From: Aquanectria penicillioides
Taxonomy: Eukaryota > Ascomycota > Sordariomycetes > Hypocreales > Nectriaceae
DNA: 64,000 nt
Reading direction: 5' to 3'
NCBI GenBank assembly: GCA_003415625.1
Contig: PYIU01000003.1
Span: forward strand, 4,092,001 to 4,156,000
The position numbers were made by a program, and so were the translations under genes. A model generated the notes under the pieces. The model saw nothing but the letters and a program-made list of their open reading frames with translations. It did no database searches and was not told where the DNA came from. The first letter of the stretch is position 1. Every line of letters starts with the position of its first letter. This document shows positions 1 through 10,700 of this stretch, one piece after another.

Positions 1-286
1 AATCAAGCAGCTTAAGGAGCTGACGGGAGTGTGGAAGGACACGGCGGAGGAGAAGGGCAGGAACAAGTTCATCGAGGGGCTTGCCAAAATGGTTGAGGAC
101 CGACATCGGGAGTTGATGAAGGAGATGGAGCAGGTGACCAAGAAGGAAGAGAAGACAGAAACAGGGCGCCCGCGCAAGACGAGCGTTACGAGAGACGCGG
201 CCGTGGTGGAAGATACAAAGGTGGTACCTGGTGGGTTTGGTCTGATTAGCCAGCTGCAGAAGCTCCGGAGCGGGCTACGAGAGTAA
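1..286 (+). CDS. 3' end of an unrecognised protein (5' truncated by window edge)
   Basis: An open frame enters at base 2 and ends in TAA at 284-286, giving the last 94 residues of a protein. The tail is highly charged (runs of Lys/Glu, heptad-like spacing around MVEDRHRELMKEMEQV), which suggests a coiled-coil end. A basic stretch (GRPRKTSVTR) and a conserved-looking Gly/Leu end (GGFGLISQLQKLRSGL) follow. I do not recognise the family from this fragment. It lies about 780 bp upstream of the next gene on the same strand. The coding call rests on the open frame reaching the window edge and on a composition unlike the surrounding non-coding frames. Confidence 0.6.
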   Translation, partial: IKQLKELTGVWKDTAEEKGRNKFIEGLAKMVEDRHRELMKEMEQVTKKEEKTETGRPRKTSVTRDAAVVEDTKVVPGGFGLISQLQKLRSGLRE

Positions 287-1070
287 TGACGATGATGATG
301 AGATGTGTACTTCGAGATGGGATGAATGCACAGCACGCGCTTCTTTCCATCTGGGCCAAATCTATTATAAGCTGTTTGGCCCACCAGCGCAATGAACGAG
401 CCAGGCGCAATCCAGGCATATCTGATTGACGTATAGGCGCAACGTGAAGCAATGACAACGAACAGAGTAGGATGAAAGGGAAGTAAACGGGGGGTACCGT
501 ACATGACACAGTGCGTGCACTGCCCAAATTCCAGCTCCCCGGGTAGCCCTGGGCGTGGCCAAGCAGCCAATCGCAGCCAAGGGCGTTGTCTTACGACGCA
601 GCTCGGGAGTAAATCGGGGACAGGCACTATTGTCCAGATTTCCGCTCTTGGAAGGCGGTCAGCGGACTCAGACGGTCCCCCCCCAGCGAGGTCATGCAGC
701 CGCTTCCGCCGACAGAAGGCTGAACAACACGCACAACTCGTTTGTTCTGAGTCTTGATTCTTGCTTCGCCGCCCAATGCCACTGTAGCCACGAGGCTGGC
801 ACCGTTTGCGCACGCTTTCCAAAGCTTCTCAGCCTTCTCTGCGTTTTCTCATTTACACTTCCTCGCCCTCTGCGCTTGTTCAACCTCTTTGGCAAAAGCC
901 TGACTTTGCAGCCAGCCCTGACCAGACCAGAAGGGACCAACACGAGTAAACGGCCACTTCTTCTTCTCACATTTGAACCTTACCACACCTTTGCACTTCT
1001 TCTCACCAGAATCACCACCTCTTTGCCGGCGCTCTCAGTCACCAGATTCATCCTCCACGGTAAATTAAAT
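287..1070. other. Intergenic / leader of the Sds3-like gene
   Basis: No gene seen. The second half (about 740-1070) is pyrimidine-rich, as in filamentous-fungal promoters and leaders. The frame of the downstream gene stays open back to about 555 but contains no ATG before 1071, so the downstream start is taken at 1071. Confidence 0.5.
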
Positions 1071-2768
1071 ATGGCTGCGAGCGACGCGGCTGTTCCTACC
1101 GCCCTGGCCGGCCGGGCTACCGACCGACGCGGATCCCCTCAGCCGGCCTCCCAATCCAAGCGAGACCGCAAGCGACAAGCTCTCATGGAGCGCCTTGCAA
1201 CTATGAATGAGAAGTTCCAGCGCGAAAGGGACATGACGTACCGCGACCAGCTCCAAAAGATCCAGCTGGACACCAGCCTTGTCCAGCGGTTCGACCCTTA
1301 CGACGCCCAGGTCCTAGAGGTCATCTCCGACATGCAAAAGGAACACCGCCAGACTCAGGGTCCACCCGTTAACCCTGAAGATGCTCGAAGTCTTCTTGAC
1401 ATGGCCGGAATTCGCTTCTCGGACTTTATCGACGACGTCGAAGATCTCATCGAAATCCGCGATTTTCAATTGGCCCAGTCAAAGGTAAGGCGCGCCCTGG
1501 AAGCCGATTAAACCCTGTTCTACTGTTAACAGCCTCTGCGACCAGAACGACTACGAACGACGGCTACAGGAATACAAGAACACCTATGCCTACAAGGTTG
1601 AGACGGCGAGGCGCGAACATCGTGCCCTGACGAGCACCTTGCGCGACCGTTTGGTCAACACCTTGACCCAGAAGAAGAACCGCCTTAACCGGGAGAAGGA
1701 GGTCCTGGAGATCAACGATTCCAACGCTCTGCTGCTCAACCCCAATCAGTTCAGCCTCACCAATCCATCGAGCCCCGGCGGCACACACGGCAAGCGAGCG
1801 ACCCGATTGCGCAAGGATGCTGATGACTTGCAAATGTACTCGGACAAGAAGCGGAAGCGAAACCCCGGCGACGACGACGGCTCGCCTGCGCCCATGCGCC
1901 GCGCTCTCGACCCCAATAACACGACTCCCCTCTGGCAGTCTGAAAAGGCTCGTGTTGCCGCAAAGCAGAACGGCCCCGTCTACAGCATCGACAAGCTCTT
2001 CACTGATAAGGAGCTCTCTCTCAACTACAATACTGCTGCTCTGGCCGCCCACCAGTACATTTTGCGTAATCGGGTCAATGGCAACGGATCCTCGCCAGAG
2101 GACACCGACTCTGGCAACGGCAACGGTGACGGTGACGATGCTGATTCGCAGCCCTCGGCCCCCATGATGGAACGCTCCGTCTCGCACGCAACTAGGAGTA
2201 CACGCGGCGGCGCCAACCACAACTTCCTGGATGACAAGATTCTAGGTATCGAGGGCATTGCCAACTTTGAGGTTCCAGGAAACCTGGATCTCATCCACGC
2301 CCAGGAGCCCCCAAGATGCCCCCCCCAGTACCCCAGCAGTACCTCAAGCCCTATCCACGATCTGCCGACCAGAACTTCCCAATGCCTCTGTCGAATGACG
2401 ATATCATGTCAGACCTGTCCGTTATGGGATACTTCAAGCAGTACGATCAATCGCACAACCCCGGTGCTCACCTGGACGCCCAGAGCGGTTTGCGCAAAGT
2501 GCTCGAGGCCGTCGCAACACCCTATCAGGAGGCTCGATTTGTTGCCTTTACCGGCGCTGCTCGTGACGACCCCGAGAACCTCCGTGACGTTCTGGGCCTC
2601 CCAGCCGTCAGCAACTTGCGCGACCAGCCCAGCCCAGCCCAGGCCCCCTCGGCTGCAGCCCACTCCAGCGCTGCGGTTCCCATGAGTCGCTCCAGCAGCC
2701 AAGGCGGCGTTGCCATGAGCCGACAAGGCACCAACAACAGCACGCGCGGCAAGGGCCGCAAGAATTGA
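1071..2768 (+). CDS. Sds3-like histone deacetylase complex subunit (frame broken once)
   Basis: Exons 1071-1484 and 1546-2768; the 61 bp intron has GTAAGG/CAG ends and a TTAAC branch-like site. The N-terminal 60 residues are basic (SKRDRKRQAL). A long helical region follows (residues about 40-230), with the YRDQLQKIQ and YERRLQEYKNTYAYKVE patterns expected of Sds3/Dep1-type subunits of Rpd3 (Sin3) deacetylase complexes. A conserved-looking segment lies near IDKLFTDKELSLNYN. The C-terminus is Ser/Ala/Gln-rich. The frame breaks between 2307 and 2327: codons upstream and downstream match one protein only if one C is added, either to the C5 run at 2308-2312 or to the C8 run at 2319-2326. With that base the protein is 545 aa. 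The family call comes from motif resemblance; a nuclear chromatin role is inferred from it. Confidence 0.65.
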
Positions 2769-3257
2769 GTGGGTGTGTTTGTTTGTGTGCGTGTGTGTGC
2801 CTCCAGGGCCTCGGCTCCTTTTCATGGCATTGCGAGCGTGGCGTAAGGGTTTGTTGATTCATGGTTGGTTTGATAGTTTTTGTTTCCCCTCAAGAGACTC
2901 GAAACGAAACACGGGTGTTGCATATGAGCTTTTTCATTGATGGTCTTCTTTCGGGTTGTTATAGTGGAATTTCGGAAATGGTAGGGGTTCTGCAAACAGA
3001 ACATGCCCTGTCATACGGCCAAAAAAGTCACGGTTTCATTTTCCTAGTTTCAATATTTCATGTCGTTATGCATAGACATAGAAATTTACACAAGACCTGT
3101 TCATAGCTTGCCTAATGTGCGTGATTCCAATGAATGCAGTGATCAAATCCAAATGTCATTTCATCATCGTGATGGGTCTAAGCCACCATGTGCTCAATAC
3201 GAAGCTAATTCACAAGACATTCTTACATTCTCGCCCCTGTCTAACACCGAAAGCCAA
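2769..3257. other. Shared 3' region between convergent genes
   Basis: The Sds3-like gene and the AsaB-like gene converge here. A short GT-rich stretch (about 2771-2800) follows the first stop codon. No open frame worth calling. Confidence 0.5.
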
Positions 3258-4100
3258 CTACTGACCAAAGACCAAAGCCCGGACCTCGATGCTTTCGCGA
3301 CCCTCGGCATCCACCCTGGTTCTGGGATCTTCAAAGGCAGTGTGTGGCACACGGCCCTTGATCTTGGAGTTGGGCTTCAAGGCGTCGCTGTCAAAGCACT
3401 CGAGCAAAAGGCGCTCGTTCCTGGTCATGCCGCTGAGATAGTACCACTTCTGATCTGGGTTGTGGCGAATGGCGGCGGTCCAGCCTTGGTAACCGCTCGG
3501 GTAACGATGCTCGACGGGGACGACATCATCGTCTTGGACAGAGGCCGAGGATGCGACAGCCAAGGGGAACGCCTCGACAGGATTCTTGTTGAGGGGACGC
3601 CAAACATTCACGATGCGATAACGGCCCTGCAGCAACTTGTCGGCCTCCTCAGGAAAGTATCGACGCACACGCTGTGCAGTGGCAGCGGCGGTCTGGTCAA
3701 TGTGGACGCGAGTTACAGGAGTGCGGTTGGAGTCTGGGCGACGGATGGTGTGGTCGAAGATGTAAACCTGATTGGTGCCGGGGATGGTGTCTAGGAGGAG
3801 TTGCTCAACTTCGGGATAATACTTCTCCTCAATTGACTTGGCATCCGAGAACTCGGTTTCCTTGGAGGGTGCAACGTTCTGGATGATCTGGAAAGCGTCG
3901 TTGTCGAGATTGAACTCGGACTCGCGGCCACGAATGTCATGAATGACAGTGTCGTGGGTAGAGTCGGAAAAGTTGCGCTGGGGCTGACCAGCAGGAGGAG
4001 TGTCAACGAAGTTGAACGGCAGGGATTTGTCGGCGGGAGCCTTGTAGAAGTGGAGAGTCGCGGTGACGTCGCCACGAGGCACAGTGGATGCGATGGCCAT
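3258..4100 (-). CDS. GA4-desaturase family oxygenase (AsaB / CmcJ-like)
   Basis: A single uninterrupted frame of 280 aa. The start is ATG at 4100; the frame extends to a GTG at 4118 but has no earlier ATG. The protein matches the fungal family annotated as GA4 desaturase / AsaB-like hydroxylase-desaturase, related to the CmcJ component of cephem methoxylation. Visible family marks are TVIHDIRGRE (about residues 51-60), KYYPEVEQLLL, FDHTIRR, an HxD pair in VHIDQT (His133, Asp135), GRYRIVNVWRPL, EHRYP, KWYYLSGM, VPHTAFEDPR (His253) and the tail ESIEVRALVFG. The HxD...H set resembles a non-haem Fe(II) site, so oxidation of a small molecule is likely; the substrate is unknown. No other secondary-metabolism gene is adjacent, so this is a stand-alone member. 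Confidence 0.85.
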   Translation of the reverse strand: MAIASTVPRGDVTATLHFYKAPADKSLPFNFVDTPPAGQPQRNFSDSTHDTVIHDIRGRESEFNLDNDAFQIIQNVAPSKETEFSDAKSIEEKYYPEVEQLLLDTIPGTNQVYIFDHTIRRPDSNRTPVTRVHIDQTAAATAQRVRRYFPEEADKLLQGRYRIVNVWRPLNKNPVEAFPLAVASSASVQDDDVVPVEHRYPSGYQGWTAAIRHNPDQKWYYLSGMTRNERLLLECFDSDALKPNSKIKGRVPHTAFEDPRTRVDAEGRESIEVRALVFGQ

Positions 4101-5583
4101 TGCTGGGGATCTCTGCACAAGTGGTTTGAGGTAGTCAGGGAAACTGCCGGAGAAAAGGAAGGCCAGATGATGTTTGGCGATGATGCTGTTTAGATCGAAT
4201 ATGAGAGGAAACGGAACGGCTTATATAGAGCTGGCTGAGGCTTGACGATGTGATCCGAATGCTGGGGATATGGAAGTATACCCAGTGTGACAATTAGGGT
4301 ACAATATGATGAAAGAGGTTCTCTTGTACTGCAAGAGGCTACCTAGATAGTTGTATTTCAATTGGGAAAACGCCCGGATGAGATGTATGGGTAATGTGTT
4401 TGACCTGGTTGTGATGCCAATTGAAACGACCGAGGCACTTGCTTCCCTTCCCCCATTATATATTTGTTGCTCTAGAAAGAAGAAGCCTAATGGAAACGCG
4501 GATTTCAAATCAAGATGCAGTGAAAGCAACCATCTTGTTACCGGGCCGGTGATGAAGCCAGTATGCCATGAGCACGTCATTGCAGAGAACAATTGTTGTT
4601 GGCTGGCCGTCATTTCTAAGGTGGTGCTGGATTACTAAAGGAGCCATGATTAGTGTGCACGCAAGGGCGTCGGGTCAGTACCAGAAAGAGCTGCTAAAGT
4701 GGGCGGGTTTGAAATGGTGTACAGTAATTGAAAAAAAAAATCACTGGTTCACGAGGTTGCGTTCATCGCCTGGCATCGGCACAACTGGTTTGGTTGGTTT
4801 GGAAGGGGGGGGGGAGTGTGGAAGCTATTGGGGTTTACTCGCTCAGACGGGGGAGAAGCAAATTTTGATTTCAAAAGATAAAAGTTGAATGAATCCCTTT
4901 TCTTGCGCTCCTGACCATCAACCTAAGCCTGTGATCTTGCATGCTTTGGTAAACCTGAAGTTGAACCAGCCGTCAGTTCTGTTAGTGACGGTGAGAGAGA
5001 TAACAGGGCGGCCGTTCAGACCATAAAAATAGAAGGATCCCGTGCGTTTCACAGTGAGACAAATGTCATGCACTGTGCGGTCCCACCGCTTTGGGCGCTG
5101 CTGCCGCGCGAATCTGGCAGGAACCTACAGTGTCCGTTTCGGATGCCTGCACATGACAGGGGTGGGCTAAATTTAGCCCAGTTTCTCCATCGTAGCGACC
5201 TAATTTGCATCCCGCGTTTCCCCTTCTCCCCTTACTTTCAACCTTACCTTGCGTCCTCTCTGTGACTTCAAGGCCGAGGCATGTTAAGTACAACGGCTTA
5301 CATCGCGCCTTGATCGATTCCTGCGGATACTCCTGTCTGGGGTGTTCTGCACTGCACGGCGCTCTTCCGCAGAGGCTTTTCGTTTCATCATAAAGAGGGC
5401 ACATAGATGCCCCAAGCTTCTGGCTCTCCGCGCACGCGCACGGGAATCCTTGGCCCCCCCAATGTCCCGATCCTCACCACCACCATCTAGATCGCGCATC
5501 TCGCTCTCACATAATATTACCACACCTGCCGCCCGGGTCGCGTAGTTCTACCAGCCCAGGGACATGAGGCCGTGGTCCTCGCC
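4101..5583. other. Divergent intergenic region
   Basis: It separates the AsaB-like gene (leftward) from the Abp2-family gene (rightward). It holds an A9 run near 4732, a G10 run near 4804, an A/T-rich CATAAAAATAG element near 5021 and a C/T-rich leader from about 5215. No gene supported. Confidence 0.5.
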
Positions 5584-7792
5584 ATGCAGTCCCCTACCCA
5601 ACCTCCACCGCCACAAACGCAATTGCAGTCGCAATTGCAGTCGCAGTCGCATCCATCGCCTCAGCCTCAGCCTCAGTCCGGTCTTGGGGTTCCCGCCTCA
5701 GCCCCAACTTCCACCTCCGCCCAAACATCCGCTCCGGGAGGGTCCGCCGCGCCGTCACTCCCGCCTCCGCAACCTCAGTCGCAACCTCTGCCGTTGCCGG
5801 AGTTCTCCGTTCGGCCCACGTTACCGGACCGCCATGTCACCGTCGACTCCATCGAAGATGCCTTCGTTCGCTTCATCTTCTACTGTAACCCGGCCCTACC
5901 TCTCTCCTCGGACACGGCCAGCCTCCGCGAGGCCTTCCGCAACCCCCCTCGCAGCGGCGGGAAAAGCTTCAGCACCTTTACCGTCTTTGAACTTGTCCGC
6001 AAGTTCTACGACAAGGAGATTCGCACTTGGACGGAGCTGACGACCAGACTGGGTGTTGAGCCTCCCGATCCAACCAAGGATGAGAGCGCCCAGAAGATTG
6101 CACAGTATGGCGTGCGGCTAAAGGTATGCCTTTCATCCTAGAAACTATTCAACGAACCATGGCGCTGAATCTCTCCAAGAAATGGATGAACTCGATGCAT
6201 GTCAAAGCCTTTTTCGAGTATCTCATGAACATACCAAATGATTACTGGACCAATATCCCCACGGATTCCAACCCAATAGCTCAGCCTGTTCGTGATGGCG
6301 TTGCCGTCGAAGATGACATGGCTCTACGAGCCCTTCTCCCACATATCCGCCCTAAACGAGGACGAAAACGTCCGACAGATGACGAGATAACTAACTCACC
6401 TGCTCAGCGTACTCATCTGTCTCCATCAGCCGCCATCGATGATGCCAGGCAAAGCGGGCCTAGTGCAGTCCCTACCCCGACAGACCCGAGAGGGCTCAGT
6501 GCACCATGGACTCCTAGTGATTCAGTTCAACAGATGCCCTTAACTCGATGGCCTCAGTCAGCAATCACACCCACATCTCGGAACTCATTCTGGGATGACG
6601 CTCTTGAACCACGCTCCGCCATCACGCCTTCGAAACCACGGCTTACTGCTCAGCGTCGAGGTCCCAAGAATGTGTCTTCAGCTTGGCGGCCAGGCGTTCC
6701 TGACGGCGGAGTCAAGATGAGAGGCCGCCCACCCATCAATAGGACCCCCGTAGATACCTCGTATCCACCGTTCCCTTCCGTCACTCCAACAGTTGGTCCC
6801 GGTGAAGCAACAGTCGTTCCGAGTTTTCCTATTCCCGGTACGCCTCCTTCTTCAAATCTGGAGGAGAACGAACTGCCTCCAGTTCAACGCCCATTACCGT
6901 CCCCAGCCCCATTGCCATCCCCGGCCCCATCGTCAACCTCACAGGGCCACTCGACTCCCCACGAGGGTCCACGGCCACCTCGCCCAAGCATATCTCTCCA
7001 GGTTCCAGAGCGCCCCACAGGAAGTGTGAGGCTCGCAACTCCGCCACCTCCTCCACTGCCTCCTCCACCTGTCGTGATAGTGAATGGCGACAGCGCAAAC
7101 CCGGCCATCTCTATCCCTCCCAGGTCAGAGCAAAGCAATAGGAAGACGAGTTTTGCTCAGGCAATGAATGAAGCCGTTGTGCCAGGGGTGGTGCAAGACA
7201 CATCGCACCAACCCAAGAAGAATATGCCGATGTTCTTTTTTGAGAGGATCGAAGATCGCACCAACGTCGACGAAGTTTTGGGCTACCTTACTCGGTCAAC
7301 CATGGAGGCGGATTGGCGAGATGCAGATGACAAGCCAGCCGACACGCCGCCCATTGAAGAAATCATGGCGATTGTCAACGCGACCGTTGAAAACATGTAC
7401 AAGACGGCGGCATCCCCACAAGCTTTCCTCGTCAACTTGGCAACCATTTCGGGTGGTGGGATGCTCCTGTCAGCCCCTCCGCGCATCACCCGCTTACGTA
7501 CCAAAGGGGGGTAGCCACTTATGTGCTCGACTGGGAGTACGGTTTTGGCAACATCCGGGGCGTGTATACCATGGAGCAGGATGTTCCCTTGGCAATGTTC
7601 CGAGATACATCCGGCGAGCACGGTGAAGCGGACCCAGAGTCAGTGGGCGGTGAGCAGGAAAAACTGTCAGCGGGAGAGTGGCAAGCAAAGTACCATCACC
7701 TATTGAAGAGTGTACAAAAGAAGGATCAGGAGTTGCTGGACATGCGGCGTCGGGTGATGAGGTCGATCAGGGGGGAGACTTGCAAGGAATGA
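5584..7792 (+). CDS. abp2: ARS-binding protein 2 (Abp2) family protein (frame broken once)
   Basis: Exons 5584-6123 and 6180-7792; the 56 bp intron falls between VRLK and KWMNSMHV. The start is the first ATG of the frame (5584). The N-terminus (about 75 aa) is Pro/Gln-rich and disordered. The conserved Abp2 domain follows: PDRHVTVDSIEDAFVRFI, an FYCNP motif, GGKSFSTFTVFELVRKFY, GVEPPDPTKDESAQKIAQYGVRLK and KAFFEYLMN. A long Pro/Ser-rich linker precedes a C-terminal conserved block (VLDWEYGFGNIRGVYTM). The family is named for S. pombe Abp2, which binds replication-origin DNA; function here is inferred. The frame stops at TAG 7512-7514 immediately after a G6 run (7506-7511). One extra G gives KGGVATYVLDWEYGFG and continues to the stop at 7792, for a 717 aa protein. 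Confidence 0.85.
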
Positions 7793-10700
7793 TACCAATA
7801 GCGTTTGATCTGTCTTCTTGTTTCTGTTGTCCACATCATGGATGATTAATAATAGGGCGTTTCTGAACCTATGCATAGCGCAGCGGAATCGGATTTGGGC
7901 GCACACTTTTCTTGTCCCATCGCTGGCCAGATGGGACATACATATAGACATGTATAGGGCAAAGAAGAAGAAAAAAATAGTGAGATAAGCACTCGAATGT
8001 CGCGACCTTGCCTCTCATGGCAGGGGCAAGTGGAGATGTAACTCGGTCAGCCAAACGGGGGGGAGGGGATTGAGCCGTAGCCTACGTGGAAGCCCAGGGT
8101 CCATTGGGCCATCGTCAGACCTCAACACGAGATGGCTCCAGGCACCCGGATTTCGCGTGATATCCAAGAGAGTATATAATCCGACCCATCTCCCAAGTTC
8201 ATTTATTAGGGACCGGCAGAAGCGACATGATCTCGAGGGCAAGTCGGGCGCCTCGGGCGCCGACAACTGGTTCACGCGCTGAGCCAGGGTTTGGCATTCG
8301 GCTGGGCATGGCTGTGGCGGCATTTCCGAGTGGTGGGATGCACCAAACTCTGCTTGGGCATCAGGGGAAAGGCTTTCGCTTCGCAGAGGAGCCCGTGTCC
8401 AGACCAAGCTGGGTGGTTGGGCCGCTGAAGGGCGCTGTACGACTATTTGACTATACGGCAACAGGGCATCAGTCCGGATTATCGAGGTTTGGGTGCCATT
8501 GAGCTATCCTCCGACACTTAGGCGAGCGGCACGTCGTTTTCCAGTCGGTCCCGAATCCCACATTGAGTGTCCGGGAGACGGGTTGAATTACGTGCTGAAT
8601 TAGGCTGGGACAGCCGAGAAAGACAGAATTGTGGGATGCCCAGAGGCCCCGAAAGTATAGTGCACAACATAAGCAGGGGTTGGTTGTTGGCTTGGAGTGC
8701 GTCTCAGCGCCTTGCAAACGACTCTCTCATCCAGGCACCCGAATTCTTCGAGAAGCTCCCATTATACTCTAGGGGCCTAGACCTAGGCCTATTACCGATC
8801 AGGCGGTTGTCACGCGGAGACACCGGATGGCAGCCCTCTGATGAAATGGGGCCGAACAATTTGGTTGTGGGGGACAGGTTTGTGGTTGGATGCTGAAAGT
8901 CTGGAGAATGTGAGGCGTCTGGGGGAAGTGTTTAGCGGTGGGTGATGGTGGAGAAGAGACACTGTGGAGGCGCCCAGTCAACGGGTGAAAAATTCTGCTG
9001 CCTATGCTCGGGTGTGCCCCAAGCACGCCCAGCGGTAAGTTAACGCGAGACGATTCGAATGTCTTCACACGCCAACTTTGATACTATGTAAACGGCGGCT
9101 GCTTTTAACGATAATACCCTGTCTGCAGTGCTCGGGGCCCAAATGCCTACTTTCCAAGATAGGCAGGATCAATCAATAGTCGGATTTCGATCCCATATTG
9201 CTCGTCAATGAGGCCACGAGGTGACGAAGGCTCGCCAATAGCACGCAAGCTGACTCGGGGGAACGAACAAGCACTTGGAAGGTGACTCGCAATTTGATCA
9301 CGTGGGCTCAGACGACTCACATGCCTCGATCATCTCCATTGTCAACACAGGGGAGCCGGTCCTCGCCAAATTCGACAAAGCCAAGACCTCCATACCGATA
9401 TTCCGGATATCGGCCTGATGGTGCAACACAGCAACGCAGCCAAGTCCGGTGTGCGCCACCCAGGCTGACCAACATTCAAAGGTGTGCAACGCTCGCGACG
9501 AGAGAGAGCATGATGATGGCTGACGAATGACGACAACAGGCATCGGTGGTTACTTACCTGAGCGGGTGGGGGATACTACGGTACGGCATTGTGAGAAAAC
9601 AATAGCAGTGAGATCCTATGTTGCTCCGCCTCGCACCTCAATATTTCCCAAACGCTTTGATGCCTCATCTCCTGTGGCACGGCATGTGCACGAGTTCCCC
9701 GATTTCGAAATAGTCTTGGGGAGGTGATTGCCGTGTGATACTGCATCCAAGTGATGTTTGACGAGGGTCCCTTCCAGCACCAAAAGGGACTAGGAGGAAC
9801 CGAAGGATCCATGGTGTGGGTGCTGAGTGGAATCAGCGGCGCCTGCAGATCGGACCTGGCCAAAGAATCGTTTTCTGGAAATTGAGGGGCGCCGTTCTCC
9901 AAGTCAGCACACTATGCAAGCTCCCAGCTAGGTACACGTTCAAATGCACACACTCTCTTCAGTGTGGTGGGGGGCAAAGTGGGCCGCCAAACAAAATTTG
10001 TCTGGAGTTGCCTGACCTTGGTCGCCATAATAAAAGCCAACCCAGGGGACTGCAAGCCCCCCCAGCTTACCGGCTCAGCGACTCAAGGGCATCCAGAGGG
10101 GGTCCAGATGCAGTTCTCGCGTGACCAACGGAGTCGTTGACACAGGATACAACCACACTCGACTTGCCGCGAGAAGTGTTAGTCATGCTGGCCGGTGGTT
10201 ACATTCACAGGGCCAGTCAGTAGAGGAAGCGAAGAGCAGAGAAATAGAGACACCGGACACCACCGACCCCCGGATCAGGGCTGCCGGTGGCCGGGTTACG
10301 CCATTAGGCAAATAGGGTGTAGGCCTCTGCCTGCTCCCTCCTCTGGTGCCGTCCTTTGCAATGAGCACTCACACTGACACAGGAGGATTTACTGACACAG
10401 ACGCCTATACTGAGAGTCGTGTCTCGCCATCCCAAGACAGGATCCCAACGTGTTGTGCTCTGCTTGTGCGACCATCCATACATGACCGGCTCACCTACAC
10501 CACCATTCTGGCTATCCGAGCCAAGCAGCCCTTGTCCCGAATTTCCCAGGCAATGGTTAGTTGTCTGAGAGGCCAAAATTCTGCCCGGTGGCGTCCGGGA
10601 ACAAGAGAGGGACACACTTGAGGCCCAGCCATGCCGATGCGGGACGACTTAAATGATGGGCCGCGTGAAAGGCTGATTGGCCCAGACCCGAGACCCGGCT

